Numbered from the stretch's first letter, positions 23,379 through 36,800 are shown. The stretch: DNA of 64,000 nucleotides from Talinum fruticosum (GCA_021018815.1 JAITYX010000063.1:3080001-3144000); one strand, 5' to 3'. Numbers and translations are program-made. The notes: a model not told the origin generated them from the letters alone.

Positions 23379-24506
23379 TAGGGGTGTGCGAAAAAACCGA
23401 AATCGAAAACCGACCCGAAAACCGAAAACCGAATCAAAAAGCGGTTAATCGAACACATTTTTCAAAAATCGGTTCGGTTAACCGAACCGAAAATATTTTC
23501 GGTTCACGGTTCGATTTCAGTTCATAATTATTGAAAAATCGGTTAACCGTTGGTTAACCAAACCGAAAAAAAGTTGAGTATAAATAGTCTTTTATCATGT
23601 TAACTCTAGCATCGGCCTTTCAATTTCTACCGAGACCTCCCTCCCTCGGGCCCTCTCTCTCTTTCCTCTCTAGTGCTCTCTGCTTGCTCGCCGTTGACAA
23701 CCTCTATCGTTCTCTCCGCTTGCTCGCCGTCGACAACCTCTATTGTGCTCTGTGCTTGCTCGTCGTTGACAACCTCTCTCTCTCCTCTCTCTTGCTCTCT
23801 GCCGTCGACAACAACCTTTCCCACCTCTCTCTATCTCCTCTCTTGCTCTGTCCCGTCGAGTCGATCTAGATCCTTCCACCTATCTCTCTCCCATCGACTA
23901 AGACGTTTGCGTTGTTTGCTTTGTCCCATCTACTTTCCCACCTGTCTTTCTCCTCTCTCCCATAAACAGATCCTCTCCGCGCCGGCGTTTATGGTGTTTG
24001 CGACAAATCGACCATCCCCGGTCCGGCATTCGCGGTAGTTGCTTCCTTCCCAACAGATCTAGATCTAGCGGTGAAGCTTTGATGAGATTCTCATTGGACG
24101 TTTTGGTTTAGCCCCTTGCTTCTTCAACCTACAAGAGGTTTCGAATACCGGCTTGTAATTTAGTTAATTTTTTTGTTTTGCTTTAGTTTGTCCAGATTTG
24201 TGATACCTGCAATTCATGCATCGGAAAATTGTAAACGGTTGTCATTCGAGGATTTAGTTTAGCCCTTCTTTCTTTCTGTTTTTAATGGTTAATCGATAAC
24301 CGATCCGAAAATCCGGTTAACCGAACCGAATATTCGATTAACCTGGTTATTTCGGTTCGGTTACGGATCGAATTTTTATAGAACCGAAAAATCGGTTAAC
24401 CGAAAATTTCGGTTCGGTTACGGTTTGATGTTTTGATGAATCGAAATCTCGGTTAACCGATTTTCGGTTAACCGAAAGTCCGGTTAACCGACTTTGCACA
24501 CCGCTA
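23379..24506. mobile_element. hAT-like non-autonomous element with 8-bp TSD
   Basis: Ends are TAGGGGTGTGC and GCACACCGCTA, an 11-bp terminal inverted repeat with one mismatch. Identical 8-bp flanks CTCCTAAC lie at 23,371-23,378 and 24,507-24,514. Both subterminal zones (23,395-23,565 and 24,295-24,490) are packed with CGGTTAACCG / CCGAACCG motifs in both orientations, as in hAT elements where such motifs bind transposase. An 8-bp duplication and TA-G-GGTG ends are hAT hallmarks. The centre (23,597-24,240) is CT-rich with a minisatellite and no transposase; it may be captured leader-like DNA. Confidence 0.85.
23674..23820. repeat. 36-bp minisatellite inside hAT-like element
   Basis: About 3.5 units, with GACAACC recurring at 23,696, 23,732, 23,768 and 23,807. 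Each unit contains GCTTGCTCG[CT]CG. As 36 is a multiple of 3, the array stays open in several frames and creates spurious open frames on both strands. Confidence 0.85.
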
Positions 24507-24765
24507 CTCCTAACACTCCAATTATATTATAAGTCATACTTAGATTTTCATTCATAAAATGAGATTATGTTAATAATGATTTGTCAAAAATATGAGGCTT
24601 GAATAAGTAATTCGAATAAACTCAACATTTGAATATACCCTTTTTCAATCGAGCCTATAAGTGCCCCTAACATGTTTTGCTTATTTATATTTCGTCGAAA
24701 TGAAATAAGTAAGAATGGAAGAAAGAAAGATACGATTTATATTCCATAAGTTATGTTTTAAAATA

Positions 24766-24769
<4 letters not shown>

Positions 24770-24839
<70 letters not shown>
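24770..24839. repeat. (TA)n microsatellite in minus-strand LTR
   Basis: Pure TA run about 90 bp inside the LTR whose start is at 24,929. Confidence 0.95.
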
Positions 24840-24842
<3 letters not shown>

Positions 24843-24929
24843 GAAATAAAATTTTAAATTGAAGTGCATGCACTCACTATAATATTTTATTTTAGCTTTA
24901 ACATCTTATTTAGGATCGGGTCTGTTACA

Positions 24930-25671
24930 AATAATGAATATAAATTTTGTAAAAATAGTAAGAAAATAAAGTTTTATAAATGAAGTAATTTGTATACATA
25001 ACATAAATATGTTATGTTTGAAAAAAAATATCACTAAAAAAGTATGTATTCAATTCAATTAAAAGATAACTTTTTCTAAATCAATTAATTTTATCAAATA
25101 TTTTTTTCTAAAACAATTAATTTTATTAAATATCTTTTAAAAAACAACTAATTCAAATAATTAATATAAATATTAATTTTAAATAATAAACTAATTCAAA
25201 TAATTAATATAAAATAGCTAATAACTATTTGTCAATAAGACCAAAACGAGTTTTTCTTTTTTGTTGTTAATAATTTTACATGTTGGGACTCCCGTGGTTA
25301 AAGTAAACTCGGTGTAAGTAACTTCATGGAGTTGATCTCTGGAAAACCAGAAAAACTTCATTGAGTTACTGTAATTTACAAGGATTACTTCATCAGAAAA
25401 AAATTCTCCCTCCTAAAGGCTCTTAAACCCTAAACCCTTCCTTCTTCCTCTCCATTCTCTGTCCTCCAGCGGGCGACGTTGGCCCCGGTGAGCACAGGCA
25501 TCTCTCTCTCTCACTAACTAACACACACACATACACATTATTCTCTCTGCCATTTGATCTCCCTCTATACCTTGATCCCCCATTTCTCTCTCTCTCTCTC
25601 TCTCTGTCTCCCTCTCTCTCTCTCTCTACCCCTCTGTTACCCCTATTCTCCCTCCCACCATCAAACCCACC
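24930..25671 (+). promoter_or_regulatory. PNP2 promoter and 5' leader region
   Basis: AT-rich to about 25,260, then an upstream region leading into a CT-rich leader (25,440-25,640) just before the ATG. No clear TATA box is visible; CT-rich tracts near the start are common for TATA-less plant housekeeping genes. A telo-box lies at 25,425. The left edge abuts the minus-strand LTR at 24,929, so the promoter is at most about 0.7 kb of unique sequence. Confidence 0.5.
25425..25438 (+). promoter_or_regulatory. Telo-box AAACCCTAAACCCT
   Basis: Contains the plant interstitial telomere motif AAACCCTAA about 235 bp upstream of the PNP2 ATG. In plants this motif is enriched near the start sites of ribosomal, translation and other growth-linked genes. 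A role here is inference. Confidence 0.6.
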
Positions 25672-28600
25672 ATGTCAGTCGCAACCAAAGCAAACCCTCT
25701 TCTTCACTCCCTCCCGCGGTACCTCACATGGAGAAGCTTCAATTTCCGCACAATTTGCAGCGGCCGCCTCGGCTTCATTTCCGAACCCGACCCTTCTCCT
25801 CCATCACGCGCGTCCCAAACAAAGGTCTTAGAAACCTTCAAAGAAGAATTCGAAATTGGAAACCGCTTAATTTCATTCGAAACGGGTAAACTCGCTCGCT
25901 TCGCCAATGGCTCCGTTGTCATGGCTATGGAGGAGACCAAGGTCCTCTCAACAGTCACTTGTGCTCAATCCGACGGTACTCGCGATTTTTACCCCTCACT
26001 GTAGGTGCTTTCTATACATTTCCTCTCTCTCTCTCCTACTTTTTTGTACAAAAGTTCTCATTTTTTTATGTGGGACAATCTTCAATTTCATTGTTCTTAA
26101 TCTGGGCAATCGTCAGATTTCATTGTTTCAAAGTATTTCACCTTTAAAAAATGTTTTCCAAAATTTTTAATGTGGGTCTTTTGGAATCCCTACCCGCTTT
26201 TGCATGACCCACAATTGGAGGAGTTGTTATTCTTGTTGTTGTAACTTGTCATTTCTTAATATGGACAATCTTGGGTTTTATTGTTGAAGGTTGATTATCA
26301 AGAGAAGCAATATGCTCAGGGTGTGATTCCGAACACATTTATGCGCCGAGAAGGTGCACCTAAAGAGCGGGAACTTTTGGTGGGTCGTCTTATTGATAGA
26401 CCTATTAGGCCATTGTTTCCTGCTGGATTCTATCATGAAGTTCAGGTATAAGGATTGTTGTGTCCATTTTGCAAGTTTTTTTAATTTTTTATTGTTGTAT
26501 ATATATATATATATATATTTTTGACTAGCTATGCTTTGCTATGCCATAATTCATGGTACCCTTTTTGTAGGTAATGGCAAGTGTTCTTTCTGCTGATGGG
26601 AAACAGGACCCTGATGTAATGGCAGCCAATGCAACATCTGCAGCTCTAATGCTATCAGATATACCTTGGGCTGGCCCTGTTGGAGTAATACGTATTGGGA
26701 GGATTGGTGGGCAATTTATAATCAATCCTAGCATGGATGAGGTATTTCCATCCATTAGTTTTCTGCCGGTTCATGAATTTTTCTTTTTGAAATTTCTTTG
26801 AAATTCAAGTTGTTGATTCTTTTGTGTTCGTGTTTTGTTATTTTCATAAGACTGTGGAACCTATCGACCAAGAATTCTTTTTTTTTTTTCTTAAAAAAGG
26901 AAGAAGCTTTTATCTTTAGCAGGCTTGCAAAATGTGTCCACATCAGTTTCAATTTTCAAGGAGTGATATGAACCGTCTTTTGGTGTCCATTACTCTAATG
27001 CTGGCTGTTACCTTGGCTTGAGCTTCTTGGTTTACTGTTACTTTGTTTTATGTGTTTTAGTTTTGATAAGTCTGTGTGTATGCTATTTCTTTTTGTTATA
27101 AGGATAATATATTTGTAGAGTCTCTTAATAATTGAGTATGTGCTAAATTTGTTTTTTGAATCTTGGTCCCGCATTTTTCTGTAACATTCCGAGTGGTTTA
27201 TGAACTTCGCGTATGAGAAATCCAAAATGTAAAACTTTATCTAAATGCCGTTGCATCCCGCCTCTAACCATGCCAGTGGTGGGTTCATGTGAGGGTGGTA
27301 GCAGTTACGTTCTTGATGCTTGTTATGTGGTAGGCTTTTTCTTGAAACGTTCTGATTCTATGAGTTTGCATGGCTGTTGTAAGTGCATTAAGTGACTGAC
27401 ATCTTCTTTCTCTCACTTTTATGTATTGCAGCTGAGCTTAAGTGATCTAAACTTGGTGTATGCTTGCACAAAGGACAAAGCCTTAATGATAGATGTACAA
27501 GCACGTGAGATATCTGAAAAGGATTTAAAGGCTGGTTTAAGGCTTGCTCATCCTGAGGTTAGCCTCAATTTTATCTTTTGCTGTGCTATGTGGTAAATAA
27601 ATGATCCTGATTTTATTGTTTGTTAAATTTCTAGGCTGTTAAATACCTTGAACCTCAAATTCGCTTGGCTTCTAAAGTTGGCAAACAAAAGAAAGAATAT
27701 AGATTATCGTTGATGCCTGACAGTACAATGGAAAAGATAAAGAACTTGTCTGAAGCACGTATTGAGGCTGTTTTCACAGATTCTACATATGGCAAGGTAA
27801 TACTGCTGTTATTTATGTTCTTCTGTAGCCTTTTTTCCATCTTCTGAACAATAAAAGTGTATATGGAGTTCATCTTGTTTATGTTTAGTTTGAACGTGGA
27901 GAGGCCCTGGACACAATTACCCGAGATTTGAAGAAGGCACTTGAAGAAGAGTGTGATGAAGAAAGCTTAAAAGGACTATCCAAGGCGGTAGATACTGTGA
28001 GGAAGCAGGTAAACTATTCTGCTTCTGCCATGTTTTATTCTATAGAGTATCCTTATAGACAATGCTGATGCCACCTTTTGGTTTTGGAGTTTTTAGATTA
28101 CTGAATGATATTTGACATTACTCATACACAGCAAAATTGTTTGAAGTTTGAACTGCAAGTTTGTGCTGATTATTCCCTTCTTATTTACTCTGGCATACTG
28201 CATTTATGTTTGAATTTGTGCGACACATTTGACATCCCAAGACCTGTATTGATCATTGTGTGAGAACTTCAATAATATTTGAGACAGCTTAAATACTGCT
28301 TGTATACGTAATCAATTATATTGCTGCTTCTGGGTTTGAGCCTGGGCTGGGACCTGTACAGTAGGGTGTTTTGCTTGTCAACAGATAATATGATGTCTTG
28401 AGTAAATAATCTTGCAACTAGTACAAGTATTCAGGTAGCAACCATATGTGTTGCGACAGTAGTTGATTCTATGCTTCTGTGTCAATTGTGTTCTAATATC
28501 AAATTAATGTGTTGCAAGAGGAAAAGGTGATTGAGAGATGGCAAAGAGGTTACGGAGTGGAAAGAGAGGGAAAGGTAGAAAAGATAGAAGCGAATATATA

Positions 28601-29192
28601 AGATTGCTTGGAAACTAGAGTTTGGTAACATTAGAGAAATCTGATATCTGGTGCTAATATTTGAATCCAAAAACGAGATGAGAGTGTAACCCTTGAAGAA
28701 AGACTCTAATCGGGATTTAAAACGACGATTCTTTCAGATCAGGCACAAGATGAATTCTATGAGGTTAATTTGTTGAGGTAATATTTTATTTGATAAAGCC
28801 CATTAGAAGTGGGGATGACGTGGATGCAATATAAAAATTTAATGGCGACGCATCTCAAAATTTTTTCTGGATCCAATGGCCTGTCTCCTATATGTGCAAT
28901 GTTGAAAGTATGCCTTCAATGGACCCAAATTTCTAATAAAAATCATAGAGATATACTTAAGACTTAGTGCTTTACTGGGAGATCGACACTTGACTCTCAT
29001 CACCATTGGTTGACCCTATTTGTTATTTTCTTTTTTTTGTGGATATTATCAAATTTTTTTAACACCTCATTTATTGCATTATTATTATCATGCCTTTAAA
29101 ATTCTTAAGATATTAAAAAGATAAAACAATCTTCAAGATAGTAATAGTTGTAATATCAAAATAATACTCAAAAGAAAAATATTGGAGTAATA

Positions 29193-29241
<49 letters not shown>

Positions 29242-30801
29242 GAAAGGTATTCTTACAAGAAAATAAAATAATGCTACTAAATGAAAAAATGTTAGTTGAA
29301 GAAATGACATATTGTAAAAGGCACGGAGTATTATTAATATTATAATAATTTATTTAAAAATGATTTTAGAAAAGGTAATATTTTCCATATCAATATTTAT
29401 AACAATTTATTATAACCAAAAGTAAAAGTTGGTTGTTGGAGGCGAAAAGAGTTTATACTATTTATTTTATGTTAATATGAATAATTTAAGTAACATATAA
29501 ATATTTATTAGTTAATTAGTAATTTGATTGAACAAATTTTTAAAAAAAAGGTTAAATTAAAAAAACAAACAAAGTTAGACACATATCCGTGCACAAAATT
29601 TACGCTAGTTACTAGAATACAATTATTACCTTGCAAATGCTAGAACATTTAGCTAAATTCTGAATTTTATCCATTTTTTCCTTTGCTCTTGTAAGCGACC
29701 ACAAAGTTGTGAGTATGGCATCATGTGGACACTAATTTTACTGATCATGGTTATCTGACATGAATTGATCAGTTGTCAAATCCCGTGTATTAAAATTGTT
29801 ATTAAACACTTGTTAAAATGTCATTTCATATTTGATTGTTCACAGAGTTATCTTAAGAATGATGTCCTTATCAGGTTGTTCGCAGAAGGATTCTTAAGGA
29901 TGGATTGAGGGTTGATGGAAGAAGTTTAGATGAAGTGAGACCAGTATATTGTGAAGCAGGCGTTTTGCCTGCATTACATGGATCTGCACTTTTCTCACGT
30001 GGAGAAACTCAGGTTAGTGTATCAATCTTAGTTATTATCTTAAAAACTTGAAATAAAGAATCAAGAAACATCAAGTTCGGATGCTTAGATGTCTTATTCA
30101 TGCAACCTATGTACAGGTCCTTTGTACTGTCACTCTTGGAGCACCTGGGGAAGCACAATATTTAGAATCTGTTGTGGGCCCTTCGAAGAAACGTTTCATG
30201 CTTCATTATAGTTTCCCTCCATTTTCAATCAATGAAGTTGGCAAACACACTGGCCTCAATCGCCGAGAAGTAGGGCATGGTAAGTTTGTACTAATTTCCT
30301 TAATTGTCAACAAGCAAAACTGCTTTTAGAATGCCCATTTTATTTGCATTGCTCTCTTGCTAACCTTATATTCCCCTCTTGCTTGATGCTCGTATTTCTC
30401 ACCCTACTTCAACATGTGCCATACGTACTTATTAGGTGCATGCCAAGAATGAAATAGGACAATTACTTCTGTGACAGTTGTAACTTTGTAAGTTATACAA
30501 TTAGGAATTTGATGTGGGTAAATTTGTAATGGTTACGATTTGTCTAGAACCCTACCCGAAACCTTACTCAAAAAGCTGCGTGCAACTATGGGTCATTACC
30601 AATCCCTTAGAAATTGTATAACTTTGTAAGTTATACAATTAGCAAGGATAGTACATATAGACAACAACATCATGTGAGTGGTGTGGAGATTAAACCAAAT
30701 CGAAAAAGATGAAGTGTGATTGATGGACTTTATCAATTTTAGGGCAATGAAGAAAAAGCTTGGGTTGGAGAAGTTGCATGCGTGCTCGCATGCGTCCGCG
30801 A

Positions 30802-30835
<34 letters not shown>

Positions 30836-33800
30836 GGGTTAGGTGGGGGCACAATTGAATTCATCTTACTAGGTTTTGTGCTCTTTTTGATATTGAAGTT
30901 TTAAAAGGTGAACTTACCTTAAATACCTCCAATCCATGATACTGCATTTAAAAGATAATAATTGAAAGAATGCACAGGGGGTGGGAAATGTCCCCCATTC
31001 CTACTTGAGGATGGATTTTTCGCCCGTCCTCGTTTTGGGCAGGGATTTTCCCCTATTGTGAGGGGGTCGGGAGCAGGGACTCTTTGCCCCTTTGCCATCT
31101 CTAATGGACGATGATTTGTGCTAAGGGTGCAATGCCCCTTTGCGGTATCTTTGAAATCACTTGGTGAAGTCTAGTCCTTTTTGGTGGGGAAGTGAAACAA
31201 CATGCTGAAACTAGTATTTTCGAATATCTAATTGGCATATGAAGTTCAGAATTTTGATATTTTAATTTAAGAACGTCATCTCCTTTAATAAAATATTTCC
31301 TATTCTGTTTTTTTTTAGTTATTGGGATCCTTTGATTCCATAAAATTCATAGGCTGATTTGCTGTAGAAACTGGCTTGTGTTATATAGTTATGGATCTAA
31401 ATATGCGTATACGTATATTTGGGATGAGTAAGCCAAAAGTGTATAATAGACACCTAAGGGTGTCACCATATACGATAGAGGCAATTACAAAATCATCTTG
31501 CTTTCAAGCTCTTATGCGTAATATTTTCTACAAAATCTAAAGGAGATAACTTTACACCAAAATTGACTCCAACTATACAAAATCCTCCAATAATAGAGCT
31601 TGAAATCTTGAAAGGAAATATTTTTTTCGTGCAGAATCCACAAATTTCTTTTCTTCAACGTACTCCACCAAATACCCAAAGATCTCAAGACTCTCCAAGC
31701 CATCTTCTATGACATCTAAAGATTGTATCCGACTAAGCCCGTCAAGGGAAAAATGCCACAATAACGAGGCTCAATAACGGTGATTACGGAGGTGATTGGC
31801 CTATTCTGATGGAAACATTCCATCATCTGAGTCAGGTAGAACAGGCCCATAACAATTCTGAGTCAGCAGGAGAGCCACCCCGAATTCAGACTTGCAAGCC
31901 CAAGACGTGCAGAAAGAACAATGCCCAATGGAAATCCCTCACCGTAGCTTCATCACCATGATATGCAATCAGACTTACCCTCACTCAGTTTTCTGAGTTG
32001 CCCCTATTTTCACTCATCTATCTGAGCATTTTTGGGTTGTAATAATCTAGTTTGATGGACAATTTGTATGTTATTTATTGGTTGATAGTAGGGTACTACT
32101 CCTTGTACTTACAGGTTTAGTTCTGACCGGTCAGAAGAATCTAATCTGAGTCTGGAGAATTACGATATTTCTGAGTTTTAGAAACCGCCACTCGCAAGGC
32201 TAGTTCTTAGGTTGCAGACCTACTCTTTTGAACGGTTCAATAAGATTTCTTCAAGAGAAGTATCAAGTCTTTTCCGGTCTTCTCTATTGCAACTTGCCAA
32301 GGTGGAGAGCACGGTCATCATTGGTCCAGAAGCTTGCTCGGTTAGAATCAGCACAGCAACTTGCAGTTTTAAGTTTTAGCTTTTCTGTCTTGGTTAAGGA
32401 TAATCCTTGTCATTAGTGTTAATTAATTATGATTAGTCTTAACCATTTCTTACCGATTAGGAAAGCTACTTTTGGCGGGAAAGGCTCACTATACAAGGCC
32501 TTCCCACCCATGTACTTCAATGACTTTTGATGAATGAAAAAACCCGTTTCGATACAATGTGAGTGTGTTTCAAACTCAGAAAGCGCAGAGTGAATCGGAT
32601 TTCTAACTAAATTTCTAGTTGCTGCATCTTGGTTGGGAACCAACCAAGTGGTGTTTGCTAGGTCTTAGAGAGTGCAAAGTGAATTGACTTTCTAAGTTGC
32701 CCCATCCTCGGCTTAGAGAACGCAGAGTGAATCAGTAAACTTATCTTGTTACTTTATCTTAGGTAGCTAGTTTACACGGAGAGAGTAAAATCCTTCCTTT
32801 TAAATCCACTACCAACATATCCTTGACATTCCCTTCCATTCATCCATTCCAACTCCATTTTCCTACCCATTATCCACCACATTCCAAGCTTCCGCCCCAT
32901 ATGCCACTGAAACCTAACTCAGACCTCTTGTCCGGATTCCGAGCCCCGGCTTGGTGCCATCATATTCTTGCTCCTCATAGCACATGGAACACGTACTTAG
33001 TCCTTCACGAAGTTGTTCCTTGAGTGGACCCAAAAATAGATTGAGAAGTTAATTGAGAGCATATGTGAATTTTCTATAAGAAAGTTCTTTAATGAGTTGC
33101 TTCATGAAAATTGTTCCTTGAGTGGACCTAAAAATAGATTGAGAAATTAACTGAGAGCATATGTGAATTTTCTATAAGAAAGTTCTTTAATGAGTTGCTC
33201 TACGAATGTCATACATTGGTTACTCTTGCTTCGTACCAAATAGCCTCTTCCAAAAACATCTCCGAGCATTGGGTATCAGACTGAGCCATTCTCTGATATG
33301 TGTTTTGTCTACGATGAAAGATGAAATTTTCATGCTCATATAAGAATATTGAGCAAAGTGTCACATGACATTGTCTTCTACTCTTTCTATGTACTAGTAG
33401 TTTCTGATATAGAGTTTTATAGAAAGGGCTTGTCTTTATGCTGTTTAAGCATGAGGATGGTACATTTGACGCCCACATATGTTACCTGGGCGGACTTTGG
33501 GTCAGATTTGGGTTTGGATCTTATTCTTTATAGGTACTTGAGGTGGAACGAAGAATCCATATAAATGAACAACGTAGTCCACAGATAACTTGGAATATTA
33601 TCATGGTCCAAGTGGTCACATTTAGTTTCTAATGTGCTTGCACATCATGTTCGCTCCTGATGAACTTTTAGCTCTATCTAATTGCGAACGCAAGTAGTTG
33701 CTGATGTCATATTGTTTTTGTTACACTTTTTGACTTCAAGCTAAAAATTTTTTTTAATTTCTTACCGTCTTACCCATATGTGCATCTATGTTCCCAAGAT

Positions 33801-36800
33801 GTTCTGTATCTTATAAAACATTTGAACTCATAGTTTCACCTTTGTTTGCTATTCTTGTAGGAACACTTGCAGAAAAGGCTCTTGTTGCTGTCCTTCCTCC
33901 AGAAGATGACTTTCCCTACACAGTACGTGTAAATTCGGAAGTAATGGCCTCTGACGGCTCCACGTCAATGGCTAGTGTATGTGGAGGTATTTGTCCAACT
34001 TCTGGTTGGGGTGGGGGGATACAACGCATCTTGCTTACTCTGTGCTTCCTCGTCACGATGCTAAGTTTGCACAACCAATATGCCATCCTTTCAACTGTGA
34101 AATTATTGGGGATCTTAATCTATATTCTTTGCATGAGACTCAGAAAATGAATTTATATATTTGACGCCGCAGCGATAATTCTTTCTGTTTTACTGTAACT
34201 TTGAGAATTTGGGAAAGAAATCATGTCTTACTGCTTTCATCCTCGTCTTCATCGTCACCATCTTCTTTTTCATCATCAATTTCCATCTCCTTTTCATAAA
34301 ACATGGGTTGTTTGCAGATGCATTTGTTGTGATGTCCTGATCCTGTGTATCTTTTTGTTTATTCTGGTTCTTTTTAGGTAGTATGGCACTGATGGAAGCT
34401 GGAATTCCTGTACGGGAGCATGTAGCAGGTGTTTCTGTCGGCCTTGTTAGTGAAGTTGACCCATTATCTGGTGAAATAACAGATTATCGTATACTGACCG
34501 ATATCTTGGTGAGATACTTGAGAATCATATCTTCTTCTGTATTGCTTTCAGATATTTTCTTGCATTGTGAATGCACTAGGCCTCACTTACGTTGGATGAT
34601 GAAATCTTGGATCCACATTTGGCTATTATTGTATATGTGCCTGCTTCTTATAATCAACTGGGGAATCCTTCTTTCTGTTGTGATAGTTCTTGTTCCATTA
34701 CATACTTACTGGCATTGGGTCAAATGATCAATGTAGAATGGAATATTGAAGGAGTCACTCTTGTATGGTTGTCAATACGTGGATGAACATGGATGGACTG
34801 CTCAATTGTGATCTTCTACCATTTGGTTTTAGTATTGGGCCTGCTAGAGTGAAACAACATATATAAGGATGAAGGATGGATGTTCATTTACCCCTCTGCA
34901 ATGTCCATTTTAAGAATTTCTGAATATGCCACTGATAAATGGTTGTAGCACGAGAAGAATTGGTACCAATGTGGAGCATTGCCTATGCGGTGGGATCTTT
35001 GTAATTTCTAAACAAGATTGCAGTCTAATCTTTTGCTGGTTTGATGCAATTGCATATTCTTGTGTTATCTAAATCACAAACAAGTTGTTTTCAGGTTGGG
35101 CTGGTTAATTTTGTTCTGGTTATGTTTGAATCAAATATTTGGTCAGCTCTGGTTGGAGTCAAGGTCATTTTGGACTTGTGTCATGTTGGTTTATGCTGTT
35201 GGTTGGGCCAATATGTTTGCCAACATAGCATTCATGTAACAAAAAACAAAAGAAGAAAAAGAAAAAGGTAACTTTCTCAACAAATATGAAATCAACATTG
35301 GATGCCATATTTTGCGTCTTCCAGTTTGGGCTTAGTCCATTCCGTTTCAAATCAATATTAGGTTGCCCTACCTTGGGTTACGTAATATGGTACTTGTCAG
35401 TTTCTGAATATGCTCTCTTGACATATCTATGGTTTATCTTTTAGATATGTCTTGCATATAAATGGAAATGTGTCATTGTGTCTAATTTCAAGAAATGCTG
35501 TTAAGTTGGATGTCAAAGTAGACTAGACTGTGCCTTTGCTGTACTTGCCTTTTTATTATTACGTCAGGAGAAGCCAGATCCATGTATTCTCCGCTTCTTT
35601 CCTGGCCCTTAAACCTGTGTTTCCATGAATCCTTTTCTGTCAGAGTTCATTTATCTTAATCAGATACTGTTGTACTTTGATTCCAGTATTCTTATACAAG
35701 AACTTAATTTAATGCCATAAAATTATCTAAACTGCAGGGTTTGGAAGATCATCTGGGAGATATGGACTTCAAAATTTCTGGGACACGGAATGGAGTAACA
35801 GCAATTCAGTTGGATATAAAGCCTGCTGGGATTCCGTTGGATATAATTTGCGAATGCTTGGAACCTGCTCTCAGAGGGCGTCTCCAAATCCTCGACCACA
35901 TGGAGCGTGAGATCCAGGGACCACGCACTCAAGATGATAGAAATACACATATATTGAGTATGTTTAGCTTGCATCTACATTTTTGTCTTGTATTATGGTA
36001 CTCTGCCACTAACTCTGGTTGCCATCTTAACTGCAGTTACCTTGAAATACAGCAATGACTCTATCCGCCGCTTGATTGGGCCTTTAGGTGCCTTGAAGAG
36101 AAAGATTGAAGAAGAAACAGGTTTAACTAAAAACTGATTTGATCTTATCATCAATTTTTGTAGTCTTTGTTCCTCCCAGGGCTAATGTTCTGAAGTTGAA
36201 CTAACTGACCTTTTCAGAATTGCCAGCGGTGGGATCCATACTTGGTGTTGTGTGTTTTCTCTATAACTTGACCCTGAGAGTAGTTGTTATGCCTTTTAAT
36301 TGAACAGATACCCAATGCTTAATGGTTTATTTTGGTTTAGGCATCTTTAACACCACTTTATTTTACTTTGGGGCGTGATTTTCGAAAATTTCACTATCTT
36401 GTCATGGTATGATTTCATTTACTTTGTGAATAATGTAAAACTTGATAACTAATCCAGGAAAAGGAAAATTTGCAAACCAGATGGTTCTAGTTCACGATTA
36501 ATGTTGGCTTTCCTGACGGGCTTTAAATACCCTTTCTTCTTGACATTTTTGCAATTTTTAATGTAATAATCGTCTTGAATTTGTGGTTAGGCGTGGAAAA
36601 TCAATAATGATAACTACCTAGTGCAAGTTTCTCCCAGCATTTGAAAAGAAACCCCCTTCCCCGAACTGGTCTTACCTTTGACCGAAGAGATGTTGCATCT
36701 GTTAAAGTTCCTGTTTGACAATTAGTTGTTTGTATTAGCTATTTGTTAGCTGTTTGTAAATAGCTATTTAAGAAAAAAGTGTTTGGTAAAATTAATTGTT

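Larger units (their letters stand above)
22560..24929 (-). repeat. Second minus-strand TGTAAC-type LTR, split by hAT-like element
   Basis: On the minus strand it begins at 24,929 with TGTAACAGACCCGATCCTAA, then GTGCATGCACTTCAA as in the other LTR copies, then an (AT)n tract. After the hAT-like insertion (23,379-24,506) it continues with a GC-rich section (23,000-23,150) corresponding to 18,640-18,860 of the other minus-strand LTR. The low-coordinate end is uncertain. Together with the LTR ending at 19,375 it could bound one minus-strand element with the copia fragment inside, but no primer site or polypurine tract was found to prove that. Confidence 0.55.

Noticed and set aside
23597..24038. 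Overlapping open frames on both strands
   Set aside because: They are produced by a 36-bp minisatellite and CT-rich DNA inside the hAT-like element.
29315..29620. Second Helitron terminus in PNP2 intron 6
   Set aside because: CCGTGC and CTAG words are present but no stable hairpin precedes CTAG, so the call is too weak.
31801..33010. Endogenous pararetrovirus leader
   Set aside because: Only loose resemblance in a non-coding stretch; no movement, coat or polymerase coding sequence nearby.
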